Part shown: in pieces, positions 38,931 through 49,407 of the stretch | Position numbering within the stretch: position 1 is the first letter of the stretch | How the letters are laid out: each line of letters starts with the position of its first letter | NCBI GenBank assembly: GCA_035236585.1 | Contig: CP141127.1 | Coordinates: forward strand, 49,924,001-49,988,000 | Direction: 5' to 3' | DNA: 64,000 nucleotides | Source of the DNA: Warburgia ugandensis | Lineage: Eukaryota > Streptophyta > Magnoliopsida > Canellales > Canellaceae | Program-made: the position numbers and the translations under genes | Notes under the pieces: generated by a model | Told to the model about the DNA's origin: nothing | Database searches by the model: none | The model's input: only the letters and a program-made list of their open reading frames with translations

Positions 38931-40299
38931 TAGGAATAATGAAGAACGCGATTCAAGGAACATTGAGGTAGGTAGTCTGATACTACTAAGTTTTTATAAA
39001 TGCATCTTAAACTTTGACTTGCCTTTATTACCGTGTGAAGCATGCTTTTGAGATAATGTTGTTCTTATACTAGTATGCAGACTTGTCTTCATGTTTTATG
39101 GCTTTGAATGCGCTATTATCATGAACTGATTTTATGCACTGCTTGCATGGTTGAAAATAAATGCATAAATTGCATGATTTCAATGATTGAGATTTGGATT
39201 CATCTATATATGTCTTTTGGGCTATTGAGCCTTGTGGGTACTATGATAAGTAGGTAGATTGCCGAATGAGGCAATCTACGGTGGAACAAACCTTGAGTTC
39301 CAAGCAGGCATATCACTGAATGAGGCAACATGCGGTGGGAACAAAACACGAAATTCCAAATGGGCAGATTGCCGAATGAGGTAGCCTACAGCGGGGACAA
39401 AACCCTTGAGTTCCAAGTGGGCAGATTGCCAACTGAGGCAGCCTGCGGAGGAGCATAGTTGACCCTATGATTTTAGTGCTATCGATATGCATATAGCATT
39501 GAGATGGTCGTATACGAGTACTCGTGACCTGTTGGCATGATGTGTTCACCGAGAGACCCATGTGCATGATACTAGCATGCGTTGAATGATGACTATTTTA
39601 AGAGTTTCATGATTATTATATTTGACTCGTGGATTTGGTGTGTTTGCTGCAATCTTATTACTTGGGTCTATTGATTTCTATTTTATGATTTTTGTCTTAT
39701 TTAGAAGACTAGATTTGTGTAAGGATTTCCATGGTTGAAATTGCATCAATAAGCTTACATTTTATGCACAAATATGCATGTTTACACAAAAAGGAATTGC
39801 TGATGTTATACATGGAAAGCTCCTTGAATTTATACATATTGCATGCCATGTTTTCAAAATAGTAGTATCAGATCACCTACTAAGTATGAGGAATACTCAC
39901 CCAAATATATTATTTTTACCGATTAGCCCAAAAAGGCCAAAAAGGATTACAAGAAACTCCAGGACATGTTGGTGTCACGATCAAGTAAATGAAATAGAGA
40001 TAAATATGAATTTAAGTAAAATCACTACCCTTTGGACATGTATCTGTACTTATTTATAGTTGGGCTGTGAGCTATGACTAGATAGACCTGGGAAGACATT
40101 TATGATTTACAAAATTTTCAAAACTACTTTACTCATCTGGAAAGCAAATGACACTCGGGGATTTCAAAATGAATTCAAAATAAAAGATTTCCTCCTGCAT
40201 TGCATCATTTTCTAAAAATGCTTTCAAATAGGGATCGATCCTGCCCTAGGAATTAGTTATTGCATTTAAAAATTCATGCGAAAACCCAAGCTCGTCACA
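38931..40299 (+). mobile_element. LTR-B copy 2, 3' part only
   Basis: From GAGGTAGGTAGTCTGATACT (about 38,969) to GCTCGTCACA at 40299 it follows LTR-B copy 1 from about 30,490 to 32,270, with shared blocks GACTTGCCTTTATT, TGCATGATTTCAATGATTGA, TTTTGGGCT...GAGCC and GCTGTGAGCTATGACT. The 5' part is missing; the left edge meets satellite sequence. It carries the 197-bp segment once and an expanded 54-57-bp repeat at 39,256-39,455. Confidence 0.8.
39256..39455. repeat. Four copies of a 54-57-bp unit with a hairpin core, in LTR-B copy 2
   Basis: Units at 39,261, 39,315, 39,371 and 39,428 share GGCAGATTGCCGAATGAGGC followed by a GTGGGGACAAAACC-type end. The first has a perfect stem, TAGATTGCC with GGCAATCTA, round GAATGA. 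LTR-B copy 1 has one unit (about 31,275-31,318), so the repeat expanded in this copy. Confidence 0.8.
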
Positions 40300-40445
40300 G
40301 TCTAAATGCCTCCTTACATGAGGATTGAAGTAACTGCTTTGTGTTCAACCATTTAGCTAGTAAGCCTTAGCCAATTGGAAATGAGAGGAACTATCTAGAC
40401 TTAGGATGGAATAAGCTATCTTCAGCCAATAAAACATTAATTGGT

Positions 40446-40447
<2 letters not shown>

Positions 40448-40488
<41 letters not shown>

Positions 40489-40489
40489 G
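40448..40489. repeat. (AAT)n microsatellite, about 14 units, expanded inside LTR-A
   Basis: An uninterrupted AAT run. The matching place in other LTR-A copies has only about 2-4 units (about 2,116; 7,895 and 20,752 on the other strand; 53,680). Confidence 0.95.
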
Positions 40490-41535
40490 AGCATAAAAGG
40501 TTAGTAAATTATCTAATCCTAATAAAAATTGTAAGTAAGATAAGGATGATCAAACAAGATCCATAGGATCTTGAATGATCAAGAACAATAAGAATCGTAA
40601 TGTCATATTTTATTATGTATCTATGTATGTATGTTGTAAACAAATCTAGATAGAGAATCCAAACCCTTGATCAAATATGATTCAAGGAAGAGAACCAAGA
40701 TCATCCTCCTTAGGGATGATTAAACAACTGAACTTAAATCAAAGAAAAACTAGATGATAGAAGATCTAAGCTCTTGATCTTTATCAACAAGTATAAATTG
40801 TTGATTAAAAAATCTATGAAAGATCAAGATCAAAGAAAGTAGTACACAAAGACTTGGAATAGAAAATACTTAGATCTAAAAGATTAGAAGATCAATCTAA
40901 CTATCAAATCTATTGATTAGGACTACCTAAGGAAGATAAATCTTAATAGGACACAAGATCTAGATCTTTTATATCAAAGGACAAGATTAGACCAAGAATA
41001 TAGATAGAATAAAAAATATACGATTACTCAGATTTTATAAATATTGACAGTATATATGGATTTATAGACTTCATATATCAATCAGGATCATGGAAGGAAT
41101 CATGACTTGAAAGTGGGTGGATTTTATGAATGCATCTACATGAGAAATACATGTTGAATACATGATCTTATGTATGGAAATGTTGACAAGTATAATGTAA
41201 ATACCTATATTAAATCCATTGAAAACCCTTATGATCCAAGAAAAACACATATGAAATGGTTAAGTTAGAATTGAGGAAAACCCTAAGTGAATAGGGAACT
41301 ATAAGGTATTCTAGCCCTAGATAAATAGGCAAATTGTTTGATAAGTATAAACATCAATACATGGGAATCATTCATATAGAATGGTGATCCCTAAAATTAT
41401 ATGAACATGGGTATCATTCATTGTAAATGATGATCCCTAAGTTTGAAGTGAAATCCTATCCTCGGTATAAGAATACCAAAATACGAGGATGATGATATAA
41501 ACAAACAAGACATCTGATAAGTAAAAGAATACTTT

Positions 41536-41585
41536 ACAAGTAAGGAGGCTTGTGATTTTTGTTTTAAATAGGCGTATGCCTGGGG
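41536..41585 (+). other. Paired hairpins HP1 and HP2 in LTR-A copy 4
   Basis: HP1 has ACAAGT and GCTTGT arms (one G-T pair replacing the G-C of other copies). HP2 is AGGCGTATGCCT, again with one G-T pair. Both changes keep RNA pairing on this strand. Confidence 0.55.
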
Positions 41586-41868
41586 ATGCTATGCTAGGAG
41601 GGTTATGAGGGTTTGGCTACCCGCTCTCCAAAATGTGACATATGATGATATTGTGCCCAAAGAGAGGCAAAATGTCAGGTGGGGCAATTATGTGAAGGCC
41701 ACCATTGTGACTGTCTGTCTTCCCATATAGACATGACATAGATGATTTTCCACATTTGGTATTCATGGAGTATGAAAGTAGTTATTCGAGCACACTGGTA
41801 TAGATCAGACTACAGCATAATAGTCCTTTGAGTATTTTGCATTATGATGCATGGCATAATGAGATGTT

Positions 41869-42017
41869 GATACTGCCCAAATAAGGGAGTATTTTCCCAG
41901 CAGAGTCTAGATGTTTTATCAACTCAGTATGGTTGAGTGTGATGATACTGCCCAAATGAGAGAGTATTTTTCAGCAGAGTCTGGATGATTGATCAACTCA
42001 GTGTGTCTGAGTGTGAC
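41869..42017. repeat. 75-bp tandem duplication in LTR-A copy 4
   Basis: GATACTGCCCAAAT starts at 41869 and again at 41944. Both copies run on through CAGCAGAGTCT and ATCAACTCAGT. LTR-A copy 1 has the segment once (about 3,614). Confidence 0.85.
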
Positions 42018-42217
42018 TATTGATGTTTGAGATATTAACTATTTTTCACAGTTTTGAACGCATATAGATATATATATATATATATGACTTATACAGTATG
42101 TATGTGTAAGGATGTACATATATGACAAAGTAAAGAGATTGATCCATGAGTATGAATAATGGGATTATGACGTATTGATTTATACTGTTAAATTATTATG
42201 CTTCTTGAATCTCCTAC

Positions 42218-42269
42218 CAAGCATAGCTTGCTAAGATATTCTAAATGTTTGAATTTTTACAATATCTCA
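42218..42269 (+). other. 3' hairpins HP3 and HP4 in LTR-A copy 4
   Basis: HP3 42218-42230 (CAAGC/GCTTG). HP4 42232-42269, with TAAGATATT pairing with AATATCTCA apart from the outer mismatch. Confidence 0.5.
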
Positions 42270-42345
42270 AATACAGAGAAGGAGAATTAGGAGCTCAAGA
42301 CTTAAGAAGACTTGGAAGATGCGTGTTCCTTAAGGAGGGAAGATG

Positions 42346-42582
42346 TGAAGGCCTAGGTACCCCGTAGATGGGAGACGGCTCAGGGACAGAGAGTTAGTCC
42401 CACATAGCTAAGGGGAAAGTTGTTGGGCTATTGATAAGAGTGGTGTGTAACTCTCCTTACAACAAGGCCTTTTCCTTAAGAAACCAAGAAAGAACAATAC
42501 CGTGAGGAGGCTGGTTGTATGGGCAGCCAGTTTTCCAGAGCAGATTATATTGTTGTATGTGGGAGCCACTGGGTTGTAACAT
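42346..42582 (+). mobile_element. TRIM-like element relic, second diverged copy
   Basis: Contains GAGAGTTAGTCCCACATAG (42,390-42,408), a GCTATTGATAAGAGTG block as in 26,413-26,430, and an end GTGGGAGCCACTGGGTTGTAACA matching the terminal block of the relic at 26,310-26,692. Satellite sequence resumes directly afterwards. Confidence 0.55.
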
Positions 42583-45244
42583 TCTTTACAATATATGTTC
42601 CTAATTTATTGCTTCTTTAATGCTTGTAAATGCATGAATTTGATCATTCTAGATCTAATACAATGAGTCTAGAAGACTCGTGTTTGAAATATTCATGTTT
42701 TGTTCAAAAAGGCACACAAATTATTGCTTGAAATATCTTGTTGTGATAGGCGTTTGAATGGTAACATTACCACGCATTTTTTACTATATATATTCCTGAT
42801 TTTCAGGTTCTTTAATGCTTGTAAATGCTTGAAAGTGATCATTCTAAATAGAATACATTGAGTTGAAGAAGTCCCATGTTTTAGATTTTGATGTTTCATT
42901 CAAGAAGGCATTCAAATTGTTACTAGAATATGCATTTGAATGGTAACATTACCAGGAATTTTTTACTTTATACATTGTTGATTTTTTGCTTCTTTAATGC
43001 TTGAAATTGATCATTCTAGATAGAATACATTGAGTTTAAGAAGTACAATATTTTAGATTTTGATGATTAATTCAAGAAGGCACGCAAATTATTGCTTGAA
43101 TATGCATTTAGATGATGACATTACCTTGCATTTTTTACTATCTATGTTCCTGATTTTCTACTTCATTAATGCTTATAAATGTATGAAATTGATCATTCTA
43201 AATAGAATACACAAACTTTAAGAACTCTCATGCTTTAGATTTTGTCATTTCATTCAAGACGACATGCAAAATAGTTCTTGAATATGTGTTTGAATGGTAA
43301 CATTACTATTCAATATTTTAATATATATGTTACCAATTTTTGTCCTCTTTAATGGTTCTAAATACTTAAAATGTATCATTCTAGATAGAATACATTGAGT
43401 TTACGAAGGCCCATGTTTTAGATTTTGATGTTTCATTCAAGAAGGGGCGCAAATTACTGTTTGAATAAGCTTTTGATTGGTAAGATTACCATGTGTATTT
43501 TACTATATATGTTCTTGCTTTTTTGGTTCCTTAATGCTTGTAAATGCTTGAAAATGATCATTCTAGATAGAATACACCGAGTCTTAGAAGTCCCATGTTA
43601 TAGATTGTGAGGTTTCATTCAAAAAGGAATGCAAATTGTTGCTTAAAGTATTCTCCTTGCAATACACATTTGAATGATAACATTAACATGCCATTTTCAC
43701 TATATGGATTCCTGAGTTTTTGCTTATTTAATGCTTGTAAATCTTGAAATTGACCATTCTAAATAGAGAACACCCGTGCTTTCGATTTTGATGTTTCATT
43801 CAAGAACTCATGCATATTTTTACTTGGATATGCATCTGAATGGTAACAATACCATGCGTGTTTTACTATATACATTCTTGATTTTCTACTTCTTTGATGG
43901 TTATAAATGCTTTAAATTGATCGCTAAGAAGACCCATGTTTTAGATTTTGAAATTTCTTTCAAAAAGGCAAACAACTTGTTTCTTGAAGTATGCATGTTG
44001 TAATGCGCATTTGAATCATAACATTACGAAGCAGTTTTTACTATATATGTGCCTAACCTTATGCTACTTTAGTGCTTGAAATTGATCACTCCAGATAGAA
44101 TACCTTGATATTAAGAAGACCCATAAATTAGATTTTGGTGTTTCATTCAAGAACGCATGCAAATTATTGCTGGAATATTAGTTTGAATGTTAACATTACT
44201 GCATTTTTTTTACTATATATTTTCCTAATTTTTTGCTTTTTTAATGCTTGAAATTGATCATTATAGATAGAATGTAATGAGTTTAAGAAGTCCCACATTT
44301 TAGATTTCCATGTTTTATTTAAGAAGGTTCATAAATTGTTGTAGCAATATGCATTTGGAAGGCATGCAAATTGTTGCTTGAATATCTATTTGATTGGTCA
44401 CCTTACCATGCATTTTTTACTATACATGGTCCTGATTTTTGTCTTCTTTAATGCTTGAAATTGATTATTCCAGATAGAATACATTGAGTCCAACAAGACC
44501 CATGTTTTAGATTTTGATGGTTTACATGCAAATTGTTGCTTGAAGTATGCTTGTTGTAATACGTGTTTGAATGATAACATTACCATGCTATTTTTACTAC
44601 ATATGTTCCTCATTTTATCCTTCTTTAACTCTTGTAAATGCTTGAAATTGATTATTCTAAATAGAATACTTTGAGTTTAGGAGGATCGATGTCTTAGATT
44701 TTGATGGTTCATTCAAGAAGGCATGTAATTGTTGCTGGAATACACCTTTGAATGGTAACATTACCATGCATTCTTTACTATATATGTTCCTAATTTTCTA
44801 CTTCTTTAATAATTGTAAATACTTCAAATTGATCACTAAGAAGACTCATGTTTTAGATTTTTGATGTTTCATTCAAAAAGGCATGCAAATTGTTGCTTTA
44901 AGTATGCTTGGTGTGATATGCATTTGAATGGTAACATTACCATCCCTTTTTTACAATATATGGTCCAGATATTCTACTCCTTTAATTCTTTAAATTTATC
45001 ATTCCAGATAAAATACATTTAGTGTAAGAAGACGCATGCTTTTGATTTTTATGTTTCATTCAAGAAGGCATGCAAATTGTTGCTGCAATATCTGTTTGAA
45101 TGGTTGCACGACCATGCATTTTTTACCAAATATGTTCCTAATTTTCTACTTCTATAATGCTTGAAATTGACCATTCAATACAAAAAAAACATTGAGTTTA
45201 AGAAATCCCATGTTTTAGATTTTCCTGTTTTATTTAAGAAGGCA
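42583..45244. repeat. Satellite array II, same monomers (about 15 copies)
   Basis: Same monomer family as array I, starting CTTTACAATATATGTTCCTA, which is the same phase at which array I stops (CATTTTTTACTA). It ends mid-monomer at AAGAAGGCA, where a different LTR begins. Both short and long monomer types are present, for example 44,752-44,767 with the intact 16-bp dyad. Confidence 0.93.
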
Positions 45245-45245
45245 C

Positions 45246-45941
45246 TATAACAACCCCAAAAATTTACTATTGCATGATCAGAGTATGAGTTTTATAGGAG
45301 AATAACTTGTAATGGAATTAGAATCAAGAATTAAAATATAAATAATTAGATTCTACTCAGAAAATGGAATCCAACGACCCAAGAATGCTAAAAATGGAGT
45401 CTGGATGAGAAAGTTATGGGACTTCAAAGTTAGGGTTATTTTGGTAATTAAAAGTTACGAAAACTAAGAACATGAAATTGAAATTATAAAATCTGGATTC
45501 TACTCGTCAATACGAATCCAACAACACTAAGTTTGTTGAAATTGGAGATTGGACGAATAAACAGTAATTTTCTTGCAAAAGGATATTTTAATAATTTTGC
45601 TAAGTGGGCCCCACTTGTAGGAGTTGGAATGTGATAGTCAATGGAGTTGAAAAACATCATTAGTATGTCTGACCTTTTCTTTGTCTGATATCATGGTGTT
45701 CAGAATAGTAAAAACACCATTATGAAACTTTAAAATAAAGAAAACAAAATTAAAATAACAAAGGGGGGGGCACATTTGATAAAAGCACCCCCCACTTAAG
45801 TGAAAACGTAGGGAACAAACTTAGGTCTGTTCCCAAAATCTGATAGAACCTGGCGAACATAAGGAAAGAAAGAGAAGAAGAAAGAAAAGAGGAAGGAAAG
45901 GAAGAAGAAGAGAAGGAAGAGGATGGAAAGAAGAAAGAGGA

Positions 45942-45999
<58 letters not shown>

Positions 46000-46246
46000 C
46001 AGGGAAACCAGTCATGCCGGTGAGCATGAGAAAATGGATTTGGGTAAGGTTTCCATGTCGTTGGAAGTGAGAAGCTCGCCAGCAATAATTGGGGGCTAGA
46101 ATTTCAAATTTGAACCCCCCTCCTTGGTTGCCTCAAAGTCTAGGGTAAAAGCCCTTTGGTTTTGCTATGATCAGAGGAGGAAAATGGATTTTTCGACCAG
46201 CCAGAGTTGTAAGCCATCGCCGAAGATGACGACAAATCAGATCAAT
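45246..46246 (+). mobile_element. 5' part of an LTR related to LTR-B/LTR-C
   Basis: Starts TATAACAACCCCAAAAATTT, an LTR start with TG changed to TA, right at the satellite edge. The run ATTAGATTCTACTC, ATGGAATCCAACGA, then CTAAAAATGGAGT matches 29,072-29,130 in LTR-B. A CCCCCCACTT block near 45,788 matches CACCCCCTGC in LTR-B. It is cut at 46,246 by the TRIM cluster. The 3' part was not found beyond the cluster. Confidence 0.6.
45861..45994 (+). repeat. Polypurine tract of about 134 bp ending in (AG)n
   Basis: Almost only A and G on the + strand (a single T), ending with about 51 bp of pure AG from 45,944. Such tracts can form triplex DNA; here it sits within an LTR leader. Confidence 0.9.
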
Positions 46247-46592
46247 TGTCACAACCCTGTCGGGCCCACAGTAACGATATTGTCCCGTGCGCACTCACGT
46301 GCCACGGGTTTTGCTCTTCCCCCGCATCCAGGGGAAAACCGGTCATTACTGTTAAGGGAGGCATTCCCCCTTATAACTCAGGCCCATCACCCCCCCTAGC
46401 CGATGTGGGACTAACTCTCCTGCGTCCCGCCCTCAAACCATCTTGGGTCCCCTCACAAGGCCAACCCTCAGGCCATCTTGGCACGGTAGCCATCTCCCGC
46501 CTACGGGACACACGCCCCCGTGTGTCACCACACGAGCGACGGTGCGGCTAGCCATCCACCCTCGGGGTCGGGGTTTGGCTCTGATACCATTC
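46247..46592 (-). mobile_element. TRIM-like element, unit A
   Basis: 346-bp GC-rich unit starting TGTCACAACC and ending with GCTCTGATACCA (46,578-46,589), which on the - strand is TGGTATCAGAGC, the standard plant tRNA-Met primer-binding site. On the - strand the PBS follows an LTR end ...CTGTGACA of the neighbouring unit. A TATA-like TTATAA (46,371-46,376) and a GTCCCACATCG box (46,401-46,411) lie on the - strand. No coding capacity. Very small size, PBS and lack of genes define a TRIM (terminal-repeat retrotransposon in miniature). The exact LTR length is not resolved because the units are tandem. Confidence 0.7.
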
Positions 46593-46850
46593 TGTCACAG
46601 CCCCGTCGGGCCCCTAGCATAGATATTGTCTCGTGCACACGCGCATGGGTTTTGGTCCTTCCCCCGCGTCCAGGGGAAAACGCGTCGTTACTGTGAGAGA
46701 CCGAAGTCTCGGGCACTCCTGGCCCATCACCTTCCCCCTAGCGGTACCTCCCGTGTTCCTCCTCAAACTATCTTGGGTCCCCTCACAAGGCCAACCCTCA
46801 AGCCATCTTGGCACAGTTCGCCGTGTCGGGTTCCAGCTCTGATACCATTC
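46593..46850 (-). mobile_element. TRIM-like element, unit B (258 bp, variant)
   Basis: Shares the TGTCACAGCCCCGTCGGGCC start, the CGCGTCCAGGGGAAAAC block and the PBS (46,836-46,847) with its neighbours. It lacks the GTCCCACATCG box, the TTATAA and the GTGTGTCACCACACG segment. A distinct, shortened subtype. Confidence 0.65.
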
Positions 46851-47196
46851 TGTCACAGCCCCGTCGGGCCCCCAGCATAGATATTGTCCCGTGCGCACGC
46901 GCGTGCCACGGGTTTTGGTCCTTCCCCCGCGTCCAGGGGAAAACCGGTCGTTACTGTTAAGGGAGGCAGTCCCCCTTATAACTCAGGCCCATCACCCCCC
47001 CTAGCCGATGTGGGACTAACTCTCCTGCGTCCCGTCCTCAGACCATCTTGGGTCCCCTCACAAGGCCAACCCTCAGGCCATCTTGGCACGGTAGCCATCT
47101 CCCGCCTACGGGACACACGCCCCCGTGTGTCACCACACGAGCGACGGTGCGGCTAGCCATCCACCCTCGAGGTCGGGGTTTGGCTCTGATACCACT
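46851..47196 (-). mobile_element. TRIM-like element, unit C
   Basis: 346 bp and nearly identical to unit A apart from its first 60 bp, which match unit B. PBS at 47,183-47,194. TTATAA at 46,976-46,981 and the GTCCCACATCG box at 47,006-47,016, both on the - strand. Confidence 0.7.
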
Positions 47197-47302
47197 TGTC
47201 ACAACCCCGTCGGGCCCACAGTAACGATATTGTCCCGTGCGCACTCACGTGCCACGGGTTTTGCTCTTCCCCCGCGTCCAGGGGAAAACCGGTCGTTACT
47301 GT
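47197..47302 (-). mobile_element. TRIM-like element, unit D (truncated)
   Basis: First 106 bp of a unit A-type copy, cut off within GGTCGTTACTGT and joined to the inverted unit E. Confidence 0.65.
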
Positions 47303-47594
47303 CGCTCGTGTGGTGACACACGGGGGCGTGTGTCCCGTAGGCGGGAGATGGCTACCGTGCCAAGATGGCCTGAGGGTTGGCCTTGTGAGGGGACCCAAGA
47401 TGGTCTGAGGGTGGGACGCAGGAGAGTTAGTCCCACATCGGCTAGGGGGGGTGATGGGCCTGGTTATAAGGGGGGTTCTCTCCCTTCACAGCATAGACGC
47501 GTTTTCCCCTGGACGCGGGGGAAGGACCAAAACCCGTGGCACGCGCGTGCGCACGGGACAATATCTATGCTGGGGGCCCGACGGGGCTGTGACA
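47303..47594 (+). mobile_element. TRIM-like element, unit E (inverted)
   Basis: Reverse complement of units A/C from the GTGTGTCACCACACGAGCG segment to the ...GGGGCTGTGACA end at 47,594. The GTCCCACATCG box (47,430-47,440) and TTATAA (47,464-47,469) read on the + strand, 23 bp apart. No PBS is kept. Together D and E form an inverted junction. No matching target duplication was found round the whole cluster. Confidence 0.65.
47430..47469 (+). promoter_or_regulatory. snRNA-type upstream element plus TATA box in TRIM unit E
   Basis: GTCCCACATCG is an exact match to the plant upstream sequence element (USE, RTCCCACATCG) of U-snRNA genes. It is followed 23 bp later by TTATAA. Units A and C have the same pair with a 24-bp gap. 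That this drives TRIM transcription is inferred. Confidence 0.5.
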
Positions 47595-49058
47595 AAATAA
47601 ATAATGAGGTCCAACTAACTTTAATAAAAAAATTAGAAACATGCATGTGAATGAAAACTACAATTAAAGTGATTTTCACTTCTTAAATCCTAAAACCTCC
47701 TAAAGATGGGACTTTCTAAAATTCAAAAAGAAAACTTTCTAAACCTAAAATAAGATGCAAAAAATTAACTACTACTAAGCTAAATTAAGTAAATAAATTA
47801 ACCAAGAATCTAAATGGAATGGGATTTAGACCATTGTCGATGATTTATGGACTTTGTGAGTGATTTTGGAGCCCTAAAGATGGTAAAATTTAATTCACCT
47901 ACAATGAGTTACTATGTAAACTAACTATGGGATCTAATAAAAAACATAAAAATCTAAATGGGTATCAAAGGATTTAGGAAAATAACATCTTTTGATTGGT
48001 GGAATTAAAGCACAAAGTTTAAGGGAAAACCAATTTCCAGATTTTTCTACTTAAAAATAGCCAATAAATCTTGCATTAGAAAGCTACTGAAACCAAAAAA
48101 TTTATTCAAGAAAAAAAACCATATCTCAAGTACCTTGATAAAATAAACAATCCATAATAAGAATTCCCAAAGAACTTTACTGAATCATATCAATTTACAT
48201 CAAATTTATGAGCATAATCAATCCAAAATTTCTAGAATTTGTGCACTTTTCTAAACCTTAAAATCCTATCTAGAGGCCAAGAAAATTCCAATCTAATTCT
48301 CGCACTCTATATTATAATGACATGCAAAGAAGTCCCAAAAAGAAATTCGGGAAAAACAGAGGCTAAGTGGATGAACTGACTAAGGGAAAATAGCATAAAA
48401 CTAAGAGAAAAAGAGGGTAGTAAACATCAAATTCAAGTGGGGAAATCAAGGATTTAAGCTAGCTCTTCTCTTGGTTGTCACTGTGAGAGAATGAATAACT
48501 TGAATCTTGATGGAATAACAAATACAAACTTATGGAATGGAGAGGAGAAGAAAGTGATTAAGGGCTGGAAAGTTGCATGAATTCCAAGGAGCAAAATAAT
48601 GAAAACTTAAAGCAATGGAACAAAAGTGAAACACCTAAGTTAACAACCTAAATTGGAGAGAAAATAAGGAAGAGAATAACAAGAAGATCAAAGGAAGCAA
48701 AGCATAAAAAAATATTCCAAAGTCCAGTAGCAAATAAAACCAATGGAAAGCTTGATTTTAACATGTGTCACCCACCTCTACTTAGAAAATTCGTATGGAC
48801 TATGGGGTTATATGTAGATGAGTGGTTTCCTAACATAGGAAGGAGAGAAAACATAAGGTATTGAATGAGGAAGATTATGTAAAAGATAAATTAGCAAGAT
48901 GATGTCATAAACATAACATAAGATAGAGATAAGAAGTATGGGCTGGCTGGTTTCTAATTTTGAAAAGGATATATGTGTCTTTTCTTTTAGAAGGAAACTG
49001 CGGTGACATTGGGAAAATTGATTGGCTAAGTGGCTTTTTAGGAAGTGGGGATTGGTTG
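47595..49058. other. Non-coding, Athila/Tat-like debris
   Basis: AT-rich, no open gene. Similar in make-up to 14,549-16,400. The part at 48,950-49,060 resembles 24,530-24,800 (phrases such as GGAAACTG, GTGGGGATTGG). It continues beyond the LTR-C insertion at 56,526. No feature can be drawn with confidence. Confidence 0.35.
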
Positions 49059-49063
49059 GATGG
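49059..49063. repeat. Target-site duplication GATGG, left copy
   Basis: GATGG before LTR-C recurs at 56,521-56,525, after the LTR-C end. Confidence 0.8.
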
Positions 49064-49388
49064 TGTAAAATCCCTAATTTTGAAATCTCAATTTTAATGA
49101 TTTTTGAAAATTATTAAATTGGGATGAAAAGAACATATTAAATTCATATTTTTTGAGTTTTATAAGTGAAAGACTAGATAGACATCTAATCTAGCATTGA
49201 GACCTCCATAATTGGATAGTACTCAAAAATACAATTCAAATGACACCAAGTTTATAGAAATCAAAGTTCGGATGGAGGAGATATAAGTATTTGACTATGA
49301 GGGGCAATTTTGTGAAACTAAGATGGAAAAAGAAGAAGAAGAAGAGGAAGAAATGCTTAAATGAAGGGGACTATATTTGATACAGTTA

Positions 49389-49407
49389 CCCCCCCCCCCC
49401 CCCCCCC
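49389..49407 (+). repeat. C19 homopolymer
   Basis: Nineteen consecutive C on the + strand within LTR-C, matching a shorter C-run at the same place in related LTRs (CACCCCCTGC near 29,243, CACCCCCCAC near 45,787). Length is prone to sequencing error. Confidence 0.9.

Larger units (their letters stand above)
40300..42345 (+). mobile_element. LTR-A copy 4, truncated at both ends
   Basis: Begins GTCTAAATGCCTCCTTACATG, matching 53,522 onward in the complete solo LTR, and follows it through the AAT run, the hairpin block (41,536-41,620) and the 3' hairpins (42,218-42,269) to about 42,345. There it gives way to the TRIM-like relic. The terminal ATCACA is absent. The LTR-B end directly abuts it at 40,299. 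Confidence 0.8.

Noticed and set aside
32244..45000. Repeated 60-90-codon frames over the satellite with hydrophobic stretches and ANCC/LYMFL-type repeats
   Set aside because: They follow from the monomer sequence and its length being near a multiple of three; frames break at every longer or shorter monomer.
32271..45244. CRISPR-like reading of regularly spaced repeats
   Set aside because: The units are contiguous plant satellite monomers with no unique spacers and no cas genes.
46241..47599. Target-site duplication round the whole TRIM cluster
   Set aside because: The bases before 46,247 (TCAAT) and after 47,594 (AAATA) do not match; the cluster is rearranged.
46124..47679. Many overlapping 60-137-codon frames on both strands
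   Set aside because: GC-rich TRIM-like DNA has few stops; frames run across unit borders and through PBS sites, with no protein homology.
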